Translations under genes and position numbers: made by a program
The notes under the pieces: model-generated
Database searches by the model: none
Told to the model about the DNA's origin: nothing
What the model saw: only the letters and a program-made list of their open reading frames with translations
Shown here: positions 11,453 through 23,003 of the stretch, in pieces
Layout: every line of letters starts with the position of its first letter
Numbering within the stretch: position 1 is the first letter of the stretch
Origin: Chamaea fasciata
Taxonomy: Eukaryota > Chordata > Aves > Passeriformes > Sylviidae
Length of the DNA stretch: 64,000 nt
NCBI GenBank assembly: GCA_029207755.1
Contig: JARCOQ010000017.1
Span: 2,058,945 to 2,122,944, forward strand
Direction: 5' to 3'

Positions 11453-13590
11453 TGTATAAAAATTAACCAACCAACAGACTTTGTAGCAGGGCCTGCCTGG
11501 ACCAGTGAAATATTCTCTTTATCTTGCTAAAACTTACCAGGAAAAAAGGATGCAAGTCAATAAATATATGCTGATTAAAAAAAAAAAAAAATCAAAGATT
11601 TTTTCGGGATTCTGAGAAGCAATATTTGAACCTAGCAGGGTTTTTGCAGCTAAAACTTCAGCTCTTGAAGTTCTGCATCCAGGCAGTCCTTCAGGAGGGA
11701 GGCAGCTGCCATTCCATGGGGAAATGAAACCCTTTGGATGGTTTTCCATCCCTGGGGTGGCAGAGCACGGGACTGACTGCATTTATTATTGTCACTGTCC
11801 TGCTGCTGCAGAGCTTGGGTGGCACCACAGGCGCCCAAAGCAAACCTGAATCCGCATTTCCCTTTAATCACCAGCGCTGGATGGCCCTGGAGCTTCCGTG
11901 GGAATTTTGCTGGGATGAGATGGGATGGTTTGTATGGAGAGAAAAAAAAATGCACTTTTCTCTCACCCACCGTCCCTTTCCCTGCAGAACAGATCTGGCC
12001 CAGCCGTGGCAAAGGGAGCTCTCTTGGACTCTGTGATTACTCATGTCCTGGCTTGATTTTCCCCCCTTATCAACTTGTCCAGGAGATAAGAACAATGAAG
12101 AGAAAAAGGAGGAATGCTGATTCCATCCTGCCCCCTCAGCAACACTGATTTAATGACCAGGGAGCAAATGACGACTGGCTGCATCCCTGCAAACCCAAAC
12201 ACATCCTGGGCTCTGCTCTGCCTTTGAACCTTTGCCCAGTTTCTGTTCAGATCCTTCTGGTAAAAGGAACAGATTTTTGTGTTGGTTCCAATCTGCTTCG
12301 ATTTATTGGTGAAAATGGCTTTTTAACTCCAAAACCTGAGCAGGCTGCATTTTACAGCCCTGTGAGTCTGCAAATTGCAAATAATGCAACCCCTTGGTGT
12401 CGTAAAGGCACAAAATAAAACACTTCAATCCCAAATAGAGCCTCGGAGTGCTGCAGAATTCCTGTACCAAGCTTCTTTCCTGAGCCCAGAACCTGCTGAA
12501 ACTCAGGAATCAAAGGCCAGAAGAGCTCTGAAACTGAAAATTGTGGCAAGGCTTTTGTTGGCTTGTTTTGTTTTAGGATTTTTTTTGTTTTTCCTGCTCC
12601 TGAGGAAAACTTTTCATTGATGTTTTTAACAAGCAGGTGAATAACTGAATGGTTTTCATTCGCACGGTTGTAGCACAGAATTGGAGTTTGGGCCTTTCGG
12701 GACACGCCTGAAACTTTGAGTCTGGTTTATCACAAGATAAATGTGGATAAAGAGACGATGCTGCTCTGCTGGCTGGTCTGTACAAAGCCAATTTTTGCTC
12801 TTTGTTTTAATTACTGGATGAAATTCCTCCCTGTGAAGGTGGGGAGGGCCTGGCAACTCTTGTTTTTTTGGCAAAACGTCCATTTAAAGTCAAGTTTTCC
12901 TGCAGTGTTTTGATTTGCTCCTTCAACGGGGTTTACTGAAGTGTTTTGGAAAACTTGCTTCAAAAAAAAAAATAAAAATGAAGATTTTTTTGCCAGCTGA
13001 TCATAATCTGCAGCATTTGATATTTGAAACGTGGCTGGCAGTTGGTTCAGTAGATCACCAGCATAGCAGGGCAGCTGGGAAACGTGAACCACGAAGGCTC
13101 AAGAGACAAAAAGGCAAAAGAGACGGAATTTATAATTTTAAATATAATTTTGCCACAATTCTGCAGGTCCTGACTTCAGAATTCTCGAATCCTTGAGTTG
13201 GCAGTGCTGGAGCAAAGTCCCACAAAACAGTTTGCTGCCTGTTTGCCTCATCCAAAGTCCTTTAAAATCCAGAGGGACAATTTCATTGACTTTTCTGGAT
13301 TTGGGGGAAGGATTAAAACCCCAAAGATGCGCAAAAAAAAAAAAAAGGATAATGGGAGAAGGTTTTCCCCACCCAAAGCCCCTGGCTGTGGTGCAGGCAG
13401 GGATTTACCTGGGCTGGAATCCTGAGCTGGGGTTAAAGTGCACAAAAATCTCTGACACAAATACAAATGTGGGCCACTTTTAGAAACTTTGAACTTCTTC
13501 TCCAAACATTTGTTCTCCAGCTCAATCACACATATGTTCCCAGAAAGCCAAAAGGGAGCCGGGATCCGAGCGGAGCCAAAGGGAATGTGT
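11453..13590. other. Unique non-coding sequence with A-runs
   Basis: About 2.1 kb without recognisable genes. Simple tracts are A15 at 11577-11591, A-rich 12961-12976 and A-rich 13330-13346. ORFs are short or chance. No mobile element was recognised. Confidence 0.5.
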
Positions 13591-14180
13591 TCAAAAATTT
13601 CAGCAAATATTAACAGAACGTATTTATTTATTTGCAGTTCCTGTCTGTCTCCAGCATTAGCAGCAATAATCAAGAGAAATTTCAAGCACAGCCAGCTCCT
13701 GATATCGTATCTGCTTATCCTAATGTTTATTTTTTCCCATCCTTTCCAGCTTAGATTAATCACTCCGGTATAGAAATGCAAAACGGACTTGAAATTACGC
13801 CCTGCCAAGGAAGCAACGATTTAAGGCACTTCTGTTACCTGTGCTTCACTTTGTTCTGGTTTGAGTGAAAACAACCTGGGGAAAAGAAGCCAAGATTTAA
13901 AAATCACCTTGTGTAGGAACAAGGAGGAGGAGTTCCCCCAGCAGTGGGGTGTTTTTTCATAACTGGGTGCTTTGCATCGTGCCAGCATTTCAAATCTGGT
14001 TTCAAGTAGGAAGAGTTTTGCTTCTTTTCTTTTTTTTTTTTTTTCTTTTTTTTTGTTTTAAATCTCCCTGCCATGTTTGGTGCATAATCAGCTTTCTATT
14101 GATTGGCCGGAGTGCTGCTTGCAAACTTGCTGCTCGCTCACATCTGTTATTTTTCATGCGGGCCCTTAATCCCCCGTAAT
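13591..14180. promoter_or_regulatory. Candidate regulatory block
   Basis: AT-rich sequence with TAAT/ATTA words and a CCAAT-box-like reverse motif (GATTGGCC near 14101). It is interrupted by a T-rich simple tract at about 14024-14056. Repeat-free otherwise. The interpretation as conserved non-coding DNA is inference only. Confidence 0.25.
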
Positions 14181-14668
14181 CAACTGATGGCAGCCCCGAT
14201 TTTCCCAGATTTTAGGGTTTTTCAGGGGCTCTTCCCCGTCTCACCAGAGGTGCTCAGCACGGCTCTGCACCCTCAGAGGGGCACCTGGAGCCCAAGGGGG
14301 TTTCATGAGTTCTGGAACACTGTAATTGTGTTTGTTGGACCTGATGTGGGCATTGTACACAACCAGACGGGATCAATCCCCCCCACACCCCAGGTCTGAG
14401 CCTGGCGATCACCCAGCAGGGATCAAAAACGGAGTATTGATCATCAGGGAGAGGCTTCCCTCCCTCCAGGCCTTTTTAAATCAAATGGATCAGACTTTTA
14501 TGCACCCAGAGGTGGATGGGCCCTACAGCTGCAGTTATAAAAATACACTTTTGTCTAAAGGAGCTTCCTCAGGAGGGTTTTCCACTGAGCTGCTCTAAAG
14601 AATTCTTCCTGGGCTCATCTCGGGACTGGCTCTGTCCTCACACTAAACCCCCCGAAAATCTTGGAAAT
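14181..14668. other. Unique non-coding sequence
   Basis: Single-copy sequence without recognisable features. Confidence 0.5.
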
Positions 14669-14775
14669 TTCAATATTTTTCCCTCTTTTGAGAGCCTTTT
14701 CCTTAAGATTTCTGAAAGGAATCTGTTCATTCCCACTTTTTTTTTTCTTTCTTTCCCTGGCCTTGCCCCTTCCCA
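14669..14775 (+). repeat. Dispersed repeat 'family C', copy 1 (short tract)
   Basis: Matches 18213-18575 at roughly 90% over the first 75 bases by eye. Shared blocks are TTCAATATT, TTCCCTCTTTT, CTTAAGATT, CTGAAAGGAATC, the TTCNCTCCCACTT-like end and TTTCCCTGG. In this copy the pyrimidine segment is only T9-10 followed by CTTTCTTTCCC. I do not recognise the family. The orientation is arbitrary but the same for both copies. Confidence 0.75.
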
Positions 14776-15235
14776 CAGAAGCCCAGAGGTGTTGGGGTGT
14801 CCAGGAGCCCTGAGCTGCCCCCAGAGCCCTCTGTGACCCCTTGGCAACTTGAGAATTCCACAGAAATGTCCCAGGGTGTGAACCTTCACCAGCAGAATCC
14901 TCATGCCAGCACAGCCCTGGCTCTGACAGGTACTGTGCCTTTGCAAAATTGCTCAGGTTTGCTGACAGCTAATTGCAATTATTCACGGAGCTGGATGAAA
15001 AAAAGAACGGAGGAGATCCTCTGCAGCCAGAAATATCCATGGATTCCCTGAGTACCAACGAGTTCTCCTGGCTGGCAGCAGCCCAGGGAATCAGAGAGCC
15101 CAAAGCAAGGAAATATTTCCTACAGGACAGCCCTGGTGGGACAGAGCCCTGCGCAGCAAAGCCTCTGAGAGGTTCTGGGGTGATCCCTGTGCCAGGAATA
15201 ATGCCAGCCCGGGGTCAGGCTGGGCTCCCAACAAA
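14776..15235. other. Unique non-coding sequence
   Basis: Single-copy sequence leading into the tandem array. No gene was recognised. Confidence 0.5.
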
Positions 15236-15735
15236 CCAGGCCAGGTATTTGATGTAAAAGGAATAAATTGTCTTTTGGGAATAAATAAAGAAAAGAAATA
15301 ATTTTGTCTTTTTGCCTTTTTTTTCCAGCACTGAGCGAGCAAAAGGAGCTGGACATGGAATATCGAAACAGAATCAAATAATCAAATGCTGCTGCCCTGC
15401 CAGGCCAGGTATTTGATGTAAAAGGAATAAATTGTCTTTTGGAAATAAATAAAGAAAGAAAAGAAATAAATTTGTCTTTTTGTCTTTTTTTTTTTTTCCA
15501 GCACTGAATGAGCAAAAGGAGCTGGACATGGAATATCGAAACAGAATCAAATAATCAAATGCTGCTGCCCTGCCAGGCCAGGTATTTGATGTAAAAGGAA
15601 TAAATTGTCTTTTGGGAATAAATAAAGAAAGAAAAGAAATAAATTTGTCTTTTTGTCTTTTTTTTTTTTTTCAGCACTGAGCAAGCAAAAGGAGCTGGAT
15701 GTGGAATATTCAAACAGAACCAAATGCTGCTGCCC
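15236..15735. repeat. Tandem triplication, unit about 164-173 bp
   Basis: Three consecutive units start with CCAGGTATTTGATG at 15241, 15405 and 15578. Each carries AGGAATAAATTGTCTTTTGG, an AATAAATAAAGAAA-like A-rich part, a T-rich tract ending in CAG (AG at 15327-15328, 15500-15501 and 15673-15674), then GCAAAAGGAGCTGGA and ATGCTGCTGCCCTG. The first two units end in CCAG followed by GTATTT, which resembles a splice donor. The units are nearly identical, implying recent duplication. The third lacks about 10 bases and the donor-like end. Confidence 0.95.
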
Positions 15736-17239
15736 TGAGGGTCAGGAGGGAAAGGGAGGAGGTGCCAGGAGGGTCACCTGGACCAGAGTGAGCCAACAAG
15801 GAACGGCACAGGCACCTTGTACCCCCCCCAAACTGTCCCCAACACCCAGTGTCTGCCCCACCGTCACACAGACGCCTCCCGTGCCTGGTTTTCAGCCCAC
15901 AAACACCTCTCCAAGCGGGGCTGCCCTGCCTGGAGCTCTCCCTTGGGGGCTGGAAAGTCTGGAAATGACCCCGAGTGTGCCCCAGCTGGAGCTGGCACGG
16001 GAAAAGGGACAGTGACTCCTCGTCCCGGTGTCACCAACAGGTAAACCATCCCCTCCTGGCAGCTGTGGGGTATTCCAGGTATTCCAGCCTGGCTCTGTGC
16101 TGGGACACAGCGGCCAGTTTATTTCAGTTTATCCCTAAAAAATCACAAGGTTTGTGTTGCAGGAGGCCGTGTCCTGTCCAACGCCAGCACGGGGTTTGCT
16201 GTAATGATTAAGCCTCAAGTTTTCTCACATCTGTGAGGAATGCTTAGACATTCAAGTTTAAAAATAAAAATACCACTCCGGGCAGGATTTGAACATTTTT
16301 TTGAGGGAGTGTGGGATGACGGGTGGGTGGATTAGATAGTAATCAGTTGAATAAACTCAGCTGAGCTTTGAAAGTTAAACTTCAAGCTCTGCAGGGAGAT
16401 TTGTATGGTGGGACATAAAATAAAAATAAATAATAATAATAAAAAAAGAGTTTAATTGTGCCTGGCATGATCTGGCTTTATTAAGGTGTACCAGTAGAAG
16501 TGCACTTTCGGGCAATCATTTTTATGAGATCTCCAAGTGCCTTAAAAAAACACATAAATGCCTTAATAATAAGCCTGAGAATTCAATTGACAGACGGGAA
16601 ACCACAGCCCAGAGGAGTTGGGTTCAGTGGGACTGTGAGGGAGCAAATTCCACTTTGGGGAACGGAGGGAATGAAATTTGTCCTGCTGGTTATTGCCAGA
16701 GGAGGAGGAGGAGGAGGCAGAGTTTCCTTCCCGGCAGAAATGCCATTAGGGAACACAAATACCCGCTAACAAAAAGTAATATTTTGATGTGCTGAGGCAT
16801 GTTTGCCTTTGTTGCCCGTTTTGCAGACAAGTTCTGCATTTGTGCATTCAGATGCTTGCTGCTATTTTTAGCTCCCTTTTATCCCCCACCCTTTTCTGCC
16901 TCTTGCCACACAGAAAGATTCAAAGGAACATCTTTCCCGAGCGTGTAAAGAAGCGACTAATGATATGCTCTCGAGGAAGAAGTGTTCTCCTAGAGGAGGC
17001 AGCTTCCTTTCAGAGGCACTAAAACAAAACCTCCATTCAATTCCTGCTCATTGCTTCATGTCGTTGCTTTTTTTAAATTTTATTTTAATCACGCTGAAGA
17101 CTTGCACATCCTTACACCAGACGTATTTCCACGCCCAGGCTGGCATTTATTCCTGAATCGCGGGAAGAGATCCTTCCCATCCCGAGTGCTCGGAGCACAA
17201 TTCCCTGGGTCACTCCTCGGTAGGAATTTCTTTGTTCCG

Positions 17240-17243
<4 letters not shown>
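15736..17243. other. Unique non-coding sequence
   Basis: GC-rich to about 16060, then AT-rich. Simple tracts are an AATAAT-rich stretch at about 16418-16448 and (GGA)n at about 16700-16716. No gene or mobile element was recognised. Confidence 0.5.
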
Positions 17244-17281
<38 letters not shown>

Positions 17282-17309
17282 TTTTGTTTTTTGTTTTTTT
17301 TTTTTTTTG
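17244..17309. repeat. Poly-T tract (T37 plus T-rich extension)
   Basis: An uninterrupted T37 (17244-17280) is followed by GTTTTG and further T-runs. No retroelement body was recognised next to it. Confidence 0.95.
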
Positions 17310-17505
17310 TCCTGGAACTCCGCAGATGCTCCCCAGTTCATTTCCCCCCATGAATATGAATTTATCGCTGAGGATGCGTCCCTGCCACTGATGCATAATC
17401 AGGGCTGGTTAAACCTTCTGGTGGAGACAAAATATTCCAGGAATCCTTAAACCATTCCCGAGAAAGACAAGGCTGAAAGAGCTTTTCTAACAGCGGCGAA
17501 AGGGC

Positions 17506-17580
17506 GGGGTGCACCAATATATATATATTATATATATATATATCCATAAATATACATATATATATTTGGGGTGCACTAAT
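17506..17580. repeat. AT-dinucleotide tract flanked by 13-bp direct repeats
   Basis: GGGGTGCACCAAT at 17506-17518 and GGGGTGCACTAAT at 17568-17580 (one mismatch) flank about 49 bp of (TA)n-rich sequence. This could be a two-copy minisatellite of 62-bp period or an expansion between duplicated flanks. Confidence 0.85.
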
Positions 17581-18212
17581 TAATAGAAAAATCTTTAAAA
17601 ATTCGATTCTTTGTGTTGCTCAAGTGCTGCATTTCCCCCTCCTGGAGATCCAGGTGATGTTCGCAGCTCGCCAGATGTGGCAGGGCTGCTCTAAATGTTG
17701 CGAGGCTCTGTTACAAGCCCTGGCTCGTGTGAACTCGCCGGGTTTTGAAAGCAAATTGGCCAGCGAGTGGAACCCGGCTCCCCTATCTGTCAATAACTCC
17801 TCAGGGCACTCCACAAAAAGTCGTGGCTTTCCTTTTTCCCCGCCCCCTGAATGCGGAATGGCAGGAAATCAGTCAGCAGCGCTGTTTAGCATATAAAGCA
17901 GGGAACTTCAAAGCCGGGCAGCCTTTTCTCTGCACCTATGAAATTCCAGACCACGCTCCCAAATCCAGGGAATTCTCCCCGTCCTTTCTCCTCGCCATGC
18001 CGAGAGCCTCGGCGATGCATATTAAAGGGCTGCTGGCAGCTCACATTGTTTAAAAACCGACTGATTTTTTTTTTTTTTTTAAAAAACACATTCGGGGGGA
18101 AGCGCCCTTTGCGCCCCGTGTGAGAAACGCTCCCCTGGAGCTGCACCCCAGAGAGCCCAGAATCCCTCCCGAGCCTGAAATGGGGGTTGTCGCTGAATTT
18201 TCTGAGTTCTAC
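17581..18212. other. Unique non-coding sequence with TATA-like word
   Basis: Single-copy sequence. An ATATAAAG word at 17891-17898 resembles a TATA box but has no supporting gene downstream. A T16-type run lies at about 18065-18080. Regulatory potential is unproven. Confidence 0.4.
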
Positions 18213-18293
18213 TTCAATATTTTCCCTCTTTTGCGAGCCTTTGCCTTAAGATTACTGAAAGGAATCATTCCCACATCTGTTCACTCCCACTTC

Positions 18294-18353
<60 letters not shown>

Positions 18354-18575
18354 TCCTTCCTTCCTTCCTTCCTTCCTGCCTGCCTGCCTTCTTTCCTTCC
18401 TTCCTTCCTTCCTTCCTTCCTTCCTTCCTTCCTTCCTTCCTTCCTTCCTTCCTTCCTTCCTTCCTTCCTTCCTTCCTTCCTTCCTTCCTTCCTTCCTTCC
18501 TCCCTCCCTCCCTCCCTCCCTCCCTCCCTCCCTCCCTCTCTCCCTCTCTCCCTCTCTCTTTCCCTGGACTTGCCT
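18213..18575 (+). repeat. Dispersed repeat 'family C', copy 2, with a ~270-bp pyrimidine tract
   Basis: Same repeat as 14669-14775, but the pyrimidine part is expanded to about 18293-18563. It reads (CTTT)n, then (CCTT)n interrupted by three GCCT units near 18375-18388, then (CCCT)n and (CTCT)-rich sequence, and re-enters the shared TTTCCCTGG. A 13-bp ATTCCCACATCTG segment not present in copy 1 precedes the tract. The long Ser/Phe/Leu and Glu/Gly/Arg/Lys ORFs on the two strands are products of the tract. Confidence 0.9.
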
Positions 18576-19865
18576 CTTACCAAATCTTCAGCTCTGGACA
18601 TTTGGAATCCCCACTGAAGTTATTTTTCCTCCGAAGTGCAGGGGAAGGGTGACCCCAATTCCTAGACTATAATATCCTAATAGTTACCTCATAGAAGATA
18701 ACGTAATAATGTAATATATTAATTCATAATGTAATGATAATAAAATATATATTATTCTCCTTCTGTCAAAATAAAAGAGGTCATAATTACTTATCCCAAA
18801 TAAAGAAAACCCCCACGGCTTGCCCCGGTTAAATGGTGCTTTCTTATCAGTATATTTGCTGGGGAGGGTTATCTGAATGTTTTCTTCAGCTGGAGCACTC
18901 ACAAGACATTCCCAGCCCTTTGCCACCCCTCCCGTCTTTCCTGCCAGGCTCCACCACTCCAATTTCTGTAGATCCAAATGTCTGGGAGATCCGTAAGGTT
19001 GTGTTCTAACCCAGATCATCCAAATGACCCTTTACAGCAGATTTCTCCCCTGAAATCATCGCGCCGTGCCCTGCATCCCCCCGGTGCTGCCAGAACCCAC
19101 CCTGGAGGAGGAGCTGCTCCATCCTGGACTGGGAGATGGTTCCTTTCTGCAGCTGAAATTAATTTCTTTACATGAAATCAGTGTGAGGTCCGGTGGCTGC
19201 TGGACCCTGGTGATACTGGATTTCTTCACTCTGATTTTAACCCGTTCATCATCACAACCAGTCCCCTCCTGTGTGCTCAAGAGGCACGGGAAGTGGAGGC
19301 AGCAGGAATTCCTGCAGTTGCACCCCGGGCTCCTGTGAGCCGCTCAAATCTGGGCTTTTTGTCTACATTACATTGACCAGCCTCTCCTCTGGGTGTCCTG
19401 CCCTTTCCCAGGATCTCCCAGTGCAGCTTTCCCCGGGCCTGAGCCACCACCGCTGGAATCCAAAGGAAAATTCCCTTTGGGCCCAGGGATTTTGGGGCTG
19501 TGCCCCGTGTGGACTGAGAGGCAGGGAAAAGATGGGATCATCATTACAGGGATGTGCTGCAGTACACCTTCTCTAGATAAAGAACGTTCATTTAATTAAA
19601 AGCAACAGCCCTCCAAAAGCAGATGTTCAACAGGACCTGAGCTCTCTCACTGCCGAATAAACTCGGCCTGGTTCAGCCTTCACACAGATTTCCTCAGAGG
19701 GGAGAGTGTGATGTAAATTGTGGTTATCACCGTAAACAATTCTGCTCCTTACTCACAGGTTACACACAGGCTGCTTCCTGAGCGGGCTCTGAGCTGACTG
19801 GGCGGAGCAGTTTCAGAAGAATTATTGCTTTTATTCAGAAGTACCGTCCGTGTTATCAGAACCTG
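18576..19865. other. Unique non-coding sequence
   Basis: AT-rich low-complexity part at about 18665-18765, then GC-rich single-copy DNA. No gene was recognised. Confidence 0.5.
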
Positions 19866-19945
19866 GCCTAGGGGAAGGTGTCCCTGCCCAGGGGAGCTGG
19901 AATTAGTTGATTTTTAATCCCTCCCAGCCCAAAGCATTTTTTCCG
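19866..19945 (+). mobile_element. CR1 LINE 3' terminus, short sense fragment
   Basis: Reads as sense CR1: CTAGGGGAAGGTGTCCCTGC, then a GGAGCTGGAATTAGTTGATT-like block and TCCCTCCCAGCCCAAAGCATT. This matches the terminal part of CR1 just before the octamer tail. Only about 80 bp is retained, and the tail is degenerate. It is an old fragment. Confidence 0.7.
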
Positions 19946-20401
19946 TGGCTGCATCCAGAGGTATTTGCACATCAGTGTGTGAAAGCAGGACCCACAATTG
20001 TCAGCGACGCCGGGTTCACAAAATCGGGGTAGCTCAAGGTGCAGTCTGATGCAGAGCAGTCTCGGTCCAGCCTTTCTCATGCCTCTCAGCCATTAGGCCG
20101 GCTTAAGTGCAGCTTAAATTGCACTTCACTCGCCGCATATTTGAGTGGTGCAACACAAAGGGAGATGGGGACGGCGCTTCAGCATCTCAGCATTCCAACA
20201 GCAGCGCCCTTCCAGCCCCGCTGCACCTCGAGGGTGCCGCAGAGCATCTTCACACTCTGCAGAATCTTCACAGCTCTCAGAACCCAAATCACCCAATTTA
20301 AGCGCGGCTTCCGTGTGCCAGCACGGGCTGCGATCGTGTCCAGGTGAGACAAACCCGCGGCCTGCAGGGTGATGCTCGACCAGATGGAGCTGCTGCAGGG
20401 G
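19946..20401. other. Unique non-coding sequence
   Basis: Single-copy sequence. No gene was recognised. Confidence 0.5.
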
Positions 20402-20900
20402 CAGAATTCACACGGAATTCACACTGAATCCACACTGAATCCACAAAGAACTCGCACAGAATTCGCAGAATCACTGGGTTGGAAGAAACCTTCAAGATCA
20501 CCGAGTCCAACCCAGCCCTAACACCTCAACTAAGCCATGACACCCAGTGCCACATCCAGGGTTTCCTTAAGCACATCCAAGGATGGTGACTGCACCTCCT
20601 CCCCGGGCAGATCATTCCAGTATTTTATCAGCCTTTCTGTAAAAAACTTTTTCCTAATTTCCAACCTAATTTTCCCTTGGTGCAGCTTGAGGCTGTGTCC
20701 TCCCGTTCCGTCAGTGCTGCCTGGAGAGAGACCGACCCCACCTGAGCACAGCCACCTTTCAGGGAGCTGTAGAGAGTGATGAGGTCAACTCTGAGTCTCC
20801 TTTTCTCCAGGATAAACACCCCCAGCTCCCTCAGCCGTTCCTCACAGGGTTTGTGCTCCCAACCCCTCACCGGCCTCGTGGCCTCCTCTGGATGTGCTCA
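20402..20900 (-). mobile_element. CR1 LINE 3'-end fragment with degenerate tandem tail
   Basis: Antisense CR1 of a different subtype from the other fragments. From 20466 it shows CAGAATCACTGGGTTGGAAG, AAGATCACCGAGTCCAACCC, CTAACACCTCAACTAAGCCA, GTAAAAAACTTTTTCCTAAT, CCTTGGTGCAGCTTGAGGCT, GTAGAGAGTGATGAGGTCAA and TCTCCTTTTCTCCAGGATAA, ending near GGATGTGCTCA. It is about 435 bp and the longest CR1 piece in the window. The preceding 20402-20465 holds degenerate GAATTCACACT/GAATCCACACT units, plausibly the expanded 3' octamer tail of the element. Confidence 0.9.
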
Positions 20901-23003
20901 GCAAAGAAGTTCCTGCCCAGTTTGTCCCCAGGGCCCTCCCAGCACGGCACAGGTGACACATGGTGACACAGGGTGGCACGGAGCGGAGCCAGGCTCCCAC
21001 ATCCACCTGAGGTGGGCTTGGGGAAGGTCCTCCAGCCCAAGCCAGCAGCCGCAGCTGCAGGAGAACATCTCCAGGTGCTCACAGCAATATTTGTCGGGGT
21101 CTGCCCAGCACCAGCACAGCCTGAGGGTTCCTTCATGTGTTTGGGTCTGCTGGCAGCTGCCACCAAAAACCACCTCCAAAATGTGCACTTCCGAAAGGCG
21201 CCGGAGCAAACTGAGTGTGAAGGCACAGGGCGCTGTGTGGAGGAACCAGGCTGCTGCCGATTCACCCTGTGTGTCCTCCCCAGGGCGCTGCTGCTGGGAC
21301 TGGCAGGAGGAAGACACCAGCTGTGACTCACGGTGTCTGGGGGGGAAGGTGGGGACGGCTCGAGTCTGTCTGTCCGTCTGTCTGTGACTGAATGGGGACA
21401 CAGCTCCAGCAGCACTCACTGACAGAGGCATCGTGGCCAAAACACAGGATTTCAGATCCAAGAATTTCAATTCCATCCTGCTGCCTACCAAGTTCTGTCA
21501 TTTCAGCAGGAGCCAACATCTGTTTGCAACCCATTCATCTTCTTCCTCAGCTACCCTTGGATTTGCTTTAGAAGAGCTCTGAATTCGAAACCTCAGATTT
21601 TTTTTTCTTTTTTTTTTGTTCACCATCTTAAAGATGATGAAGATTTTATTCTCTATCCCATTATCTTGACGGTTTGGGGGTTTTTTAAGCTATAAATGTT
21701 TGCATTAGCAGATGGTGATGTTTTATCCTCCATCGTAGGTCCAAGTCAATGTTGTCAAACCCGGGGGAATTAAGGGAAGTCAGGCACACAGGAAACCTCA
21801 CGGCCTGTGACAAATCAATACCTGGCCTAATCTCCATTAGCACTGGGGTTTCTGCTCTAAGCTAACAGTAAGAATTCCAGGTCTCCCTTCTGATTTTGAT
21901 GCTGAGTCACAAAGACAGGCTCTTGATTATCCCTTCGTTGTTCTGGTTCCTGGTTTTTAGGAGGAAATCGGATTTGAAATGGCTCCTGCCCACTGAACCC
22001 ACTGCATGCCACAAATGTCCCAACAGTGACCTGACAGGTGGGTGCTGCCCCTGAGCAATGCCCAGCCCAGAGAAATCCAAACTGGAGCCTCAAAATGCTG
22101 CCCAAACCACCCAGCCCTGGAAATTCTCCACCTCACCACTGAACACTTCCCCAAACTGCCCTGGCACAGACACTCCTGTCCTCTCTCCTCTTGGTTTTAG
22201 GCTTCCCCTGTTCAGTGCAAGGATTTTATCACCAACATCAATATCTCGCCACCTTTTCAGCTGAATCAGGACAGAGCTTGTGCAAGCTTGTGCTTTTTTT
22301 TTCTGTGTCAACAGCGATCGAAAGCATTTCCTCTGCACTGTGGTTAATTGCAGTGGCCATCTGGATTAAATGCAGAAGCCAAATCTGCATTAATAACTCT
22401 TTCCACCTGGGATAACCCATCTGCACCACCCAAGCAGGCAGTTTCAGGAGCATCAAGTTCCAGTTTTTCTCCAGCCACGGGCCCACGCACTTCTGGTCTT
22501 TTGAGCAGTAAGAAGGCAGCAGTTCACAAAGCTGCTGCCAAATGAAACCAAGGAGACCTTTCCATTAGTGTGAACAAAAGGTAGAATATGGAGAAAAAAT
22601 AAATGGGAGATATAGCCAAAGTTTATTTTAACTTTGACCCAATTTGGACTTCTTTACCCCAAGGTCAGGTGTTCTCAGGATTAAGGAAAGCTGAAAATCA
22701 TTGCTCAGGACTTTAAAGAGAGAGAAAACCTTGTGTAAGGACTCCAAACAAAAGACAGATTCCTGATGCCCTCACCTAATCCTGCTCAGGGGCAGGAGAG
22801 AGAAATGTGATGGTGGGTGGGCGTTAAGGGCCAAAACAGAAACACATTTCCCTGCTCTGATGGACCAATGCCAAACAACCTTTGCTCGAGCATCTCTGTG
22901 CTTTGCAAGACCCTCAGCCAAACAATTCCTCACCCAGCGCACAAGAAATTCCATTTCCAGCTGAGGAGTCTCCTCAGGTTGTCCCAGCCTGCCAAACCCA
23001 GTC
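20901..23003. other. Unique non-coding sequence with (CTGT)n
   Basis: The GC-rich part at 20900-21400 carries ORFs of 182-203 codons on both strands (20776-21387 plus, 20867-21415 and 20898-21491 minus). They overlap each other, partly run through the CR1 fragment and show no known domain. A short CTGT repeat lies at about 21364-21386. T-rich runs are near 21599-21618. The rest is AT-balanced with no recognised feature. Confidence 0.5.

Noticed and set aside
15236..15735. CRISPR-like array
   Set aside because: Units are contiguous ~170-bp tandem copies without repeat-spacer structure, and the window is vertebrate DNA.
18120..18617. 165-codon plus ORF and 106-codon minus ORF (Ser/Phe/Leu and Glu/Gly/Arg/Lys rich)
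   Set aside because: Both are translations of the tetranucleotide pyrimidine tract; no coding signal outside it.
20776..21491. Three overlapping ORFs of 182-203 codons
   Set aside because: They run through CR1 3' UTR-like sequence and GC-rich DNA, are open on both strands together and have no domain.
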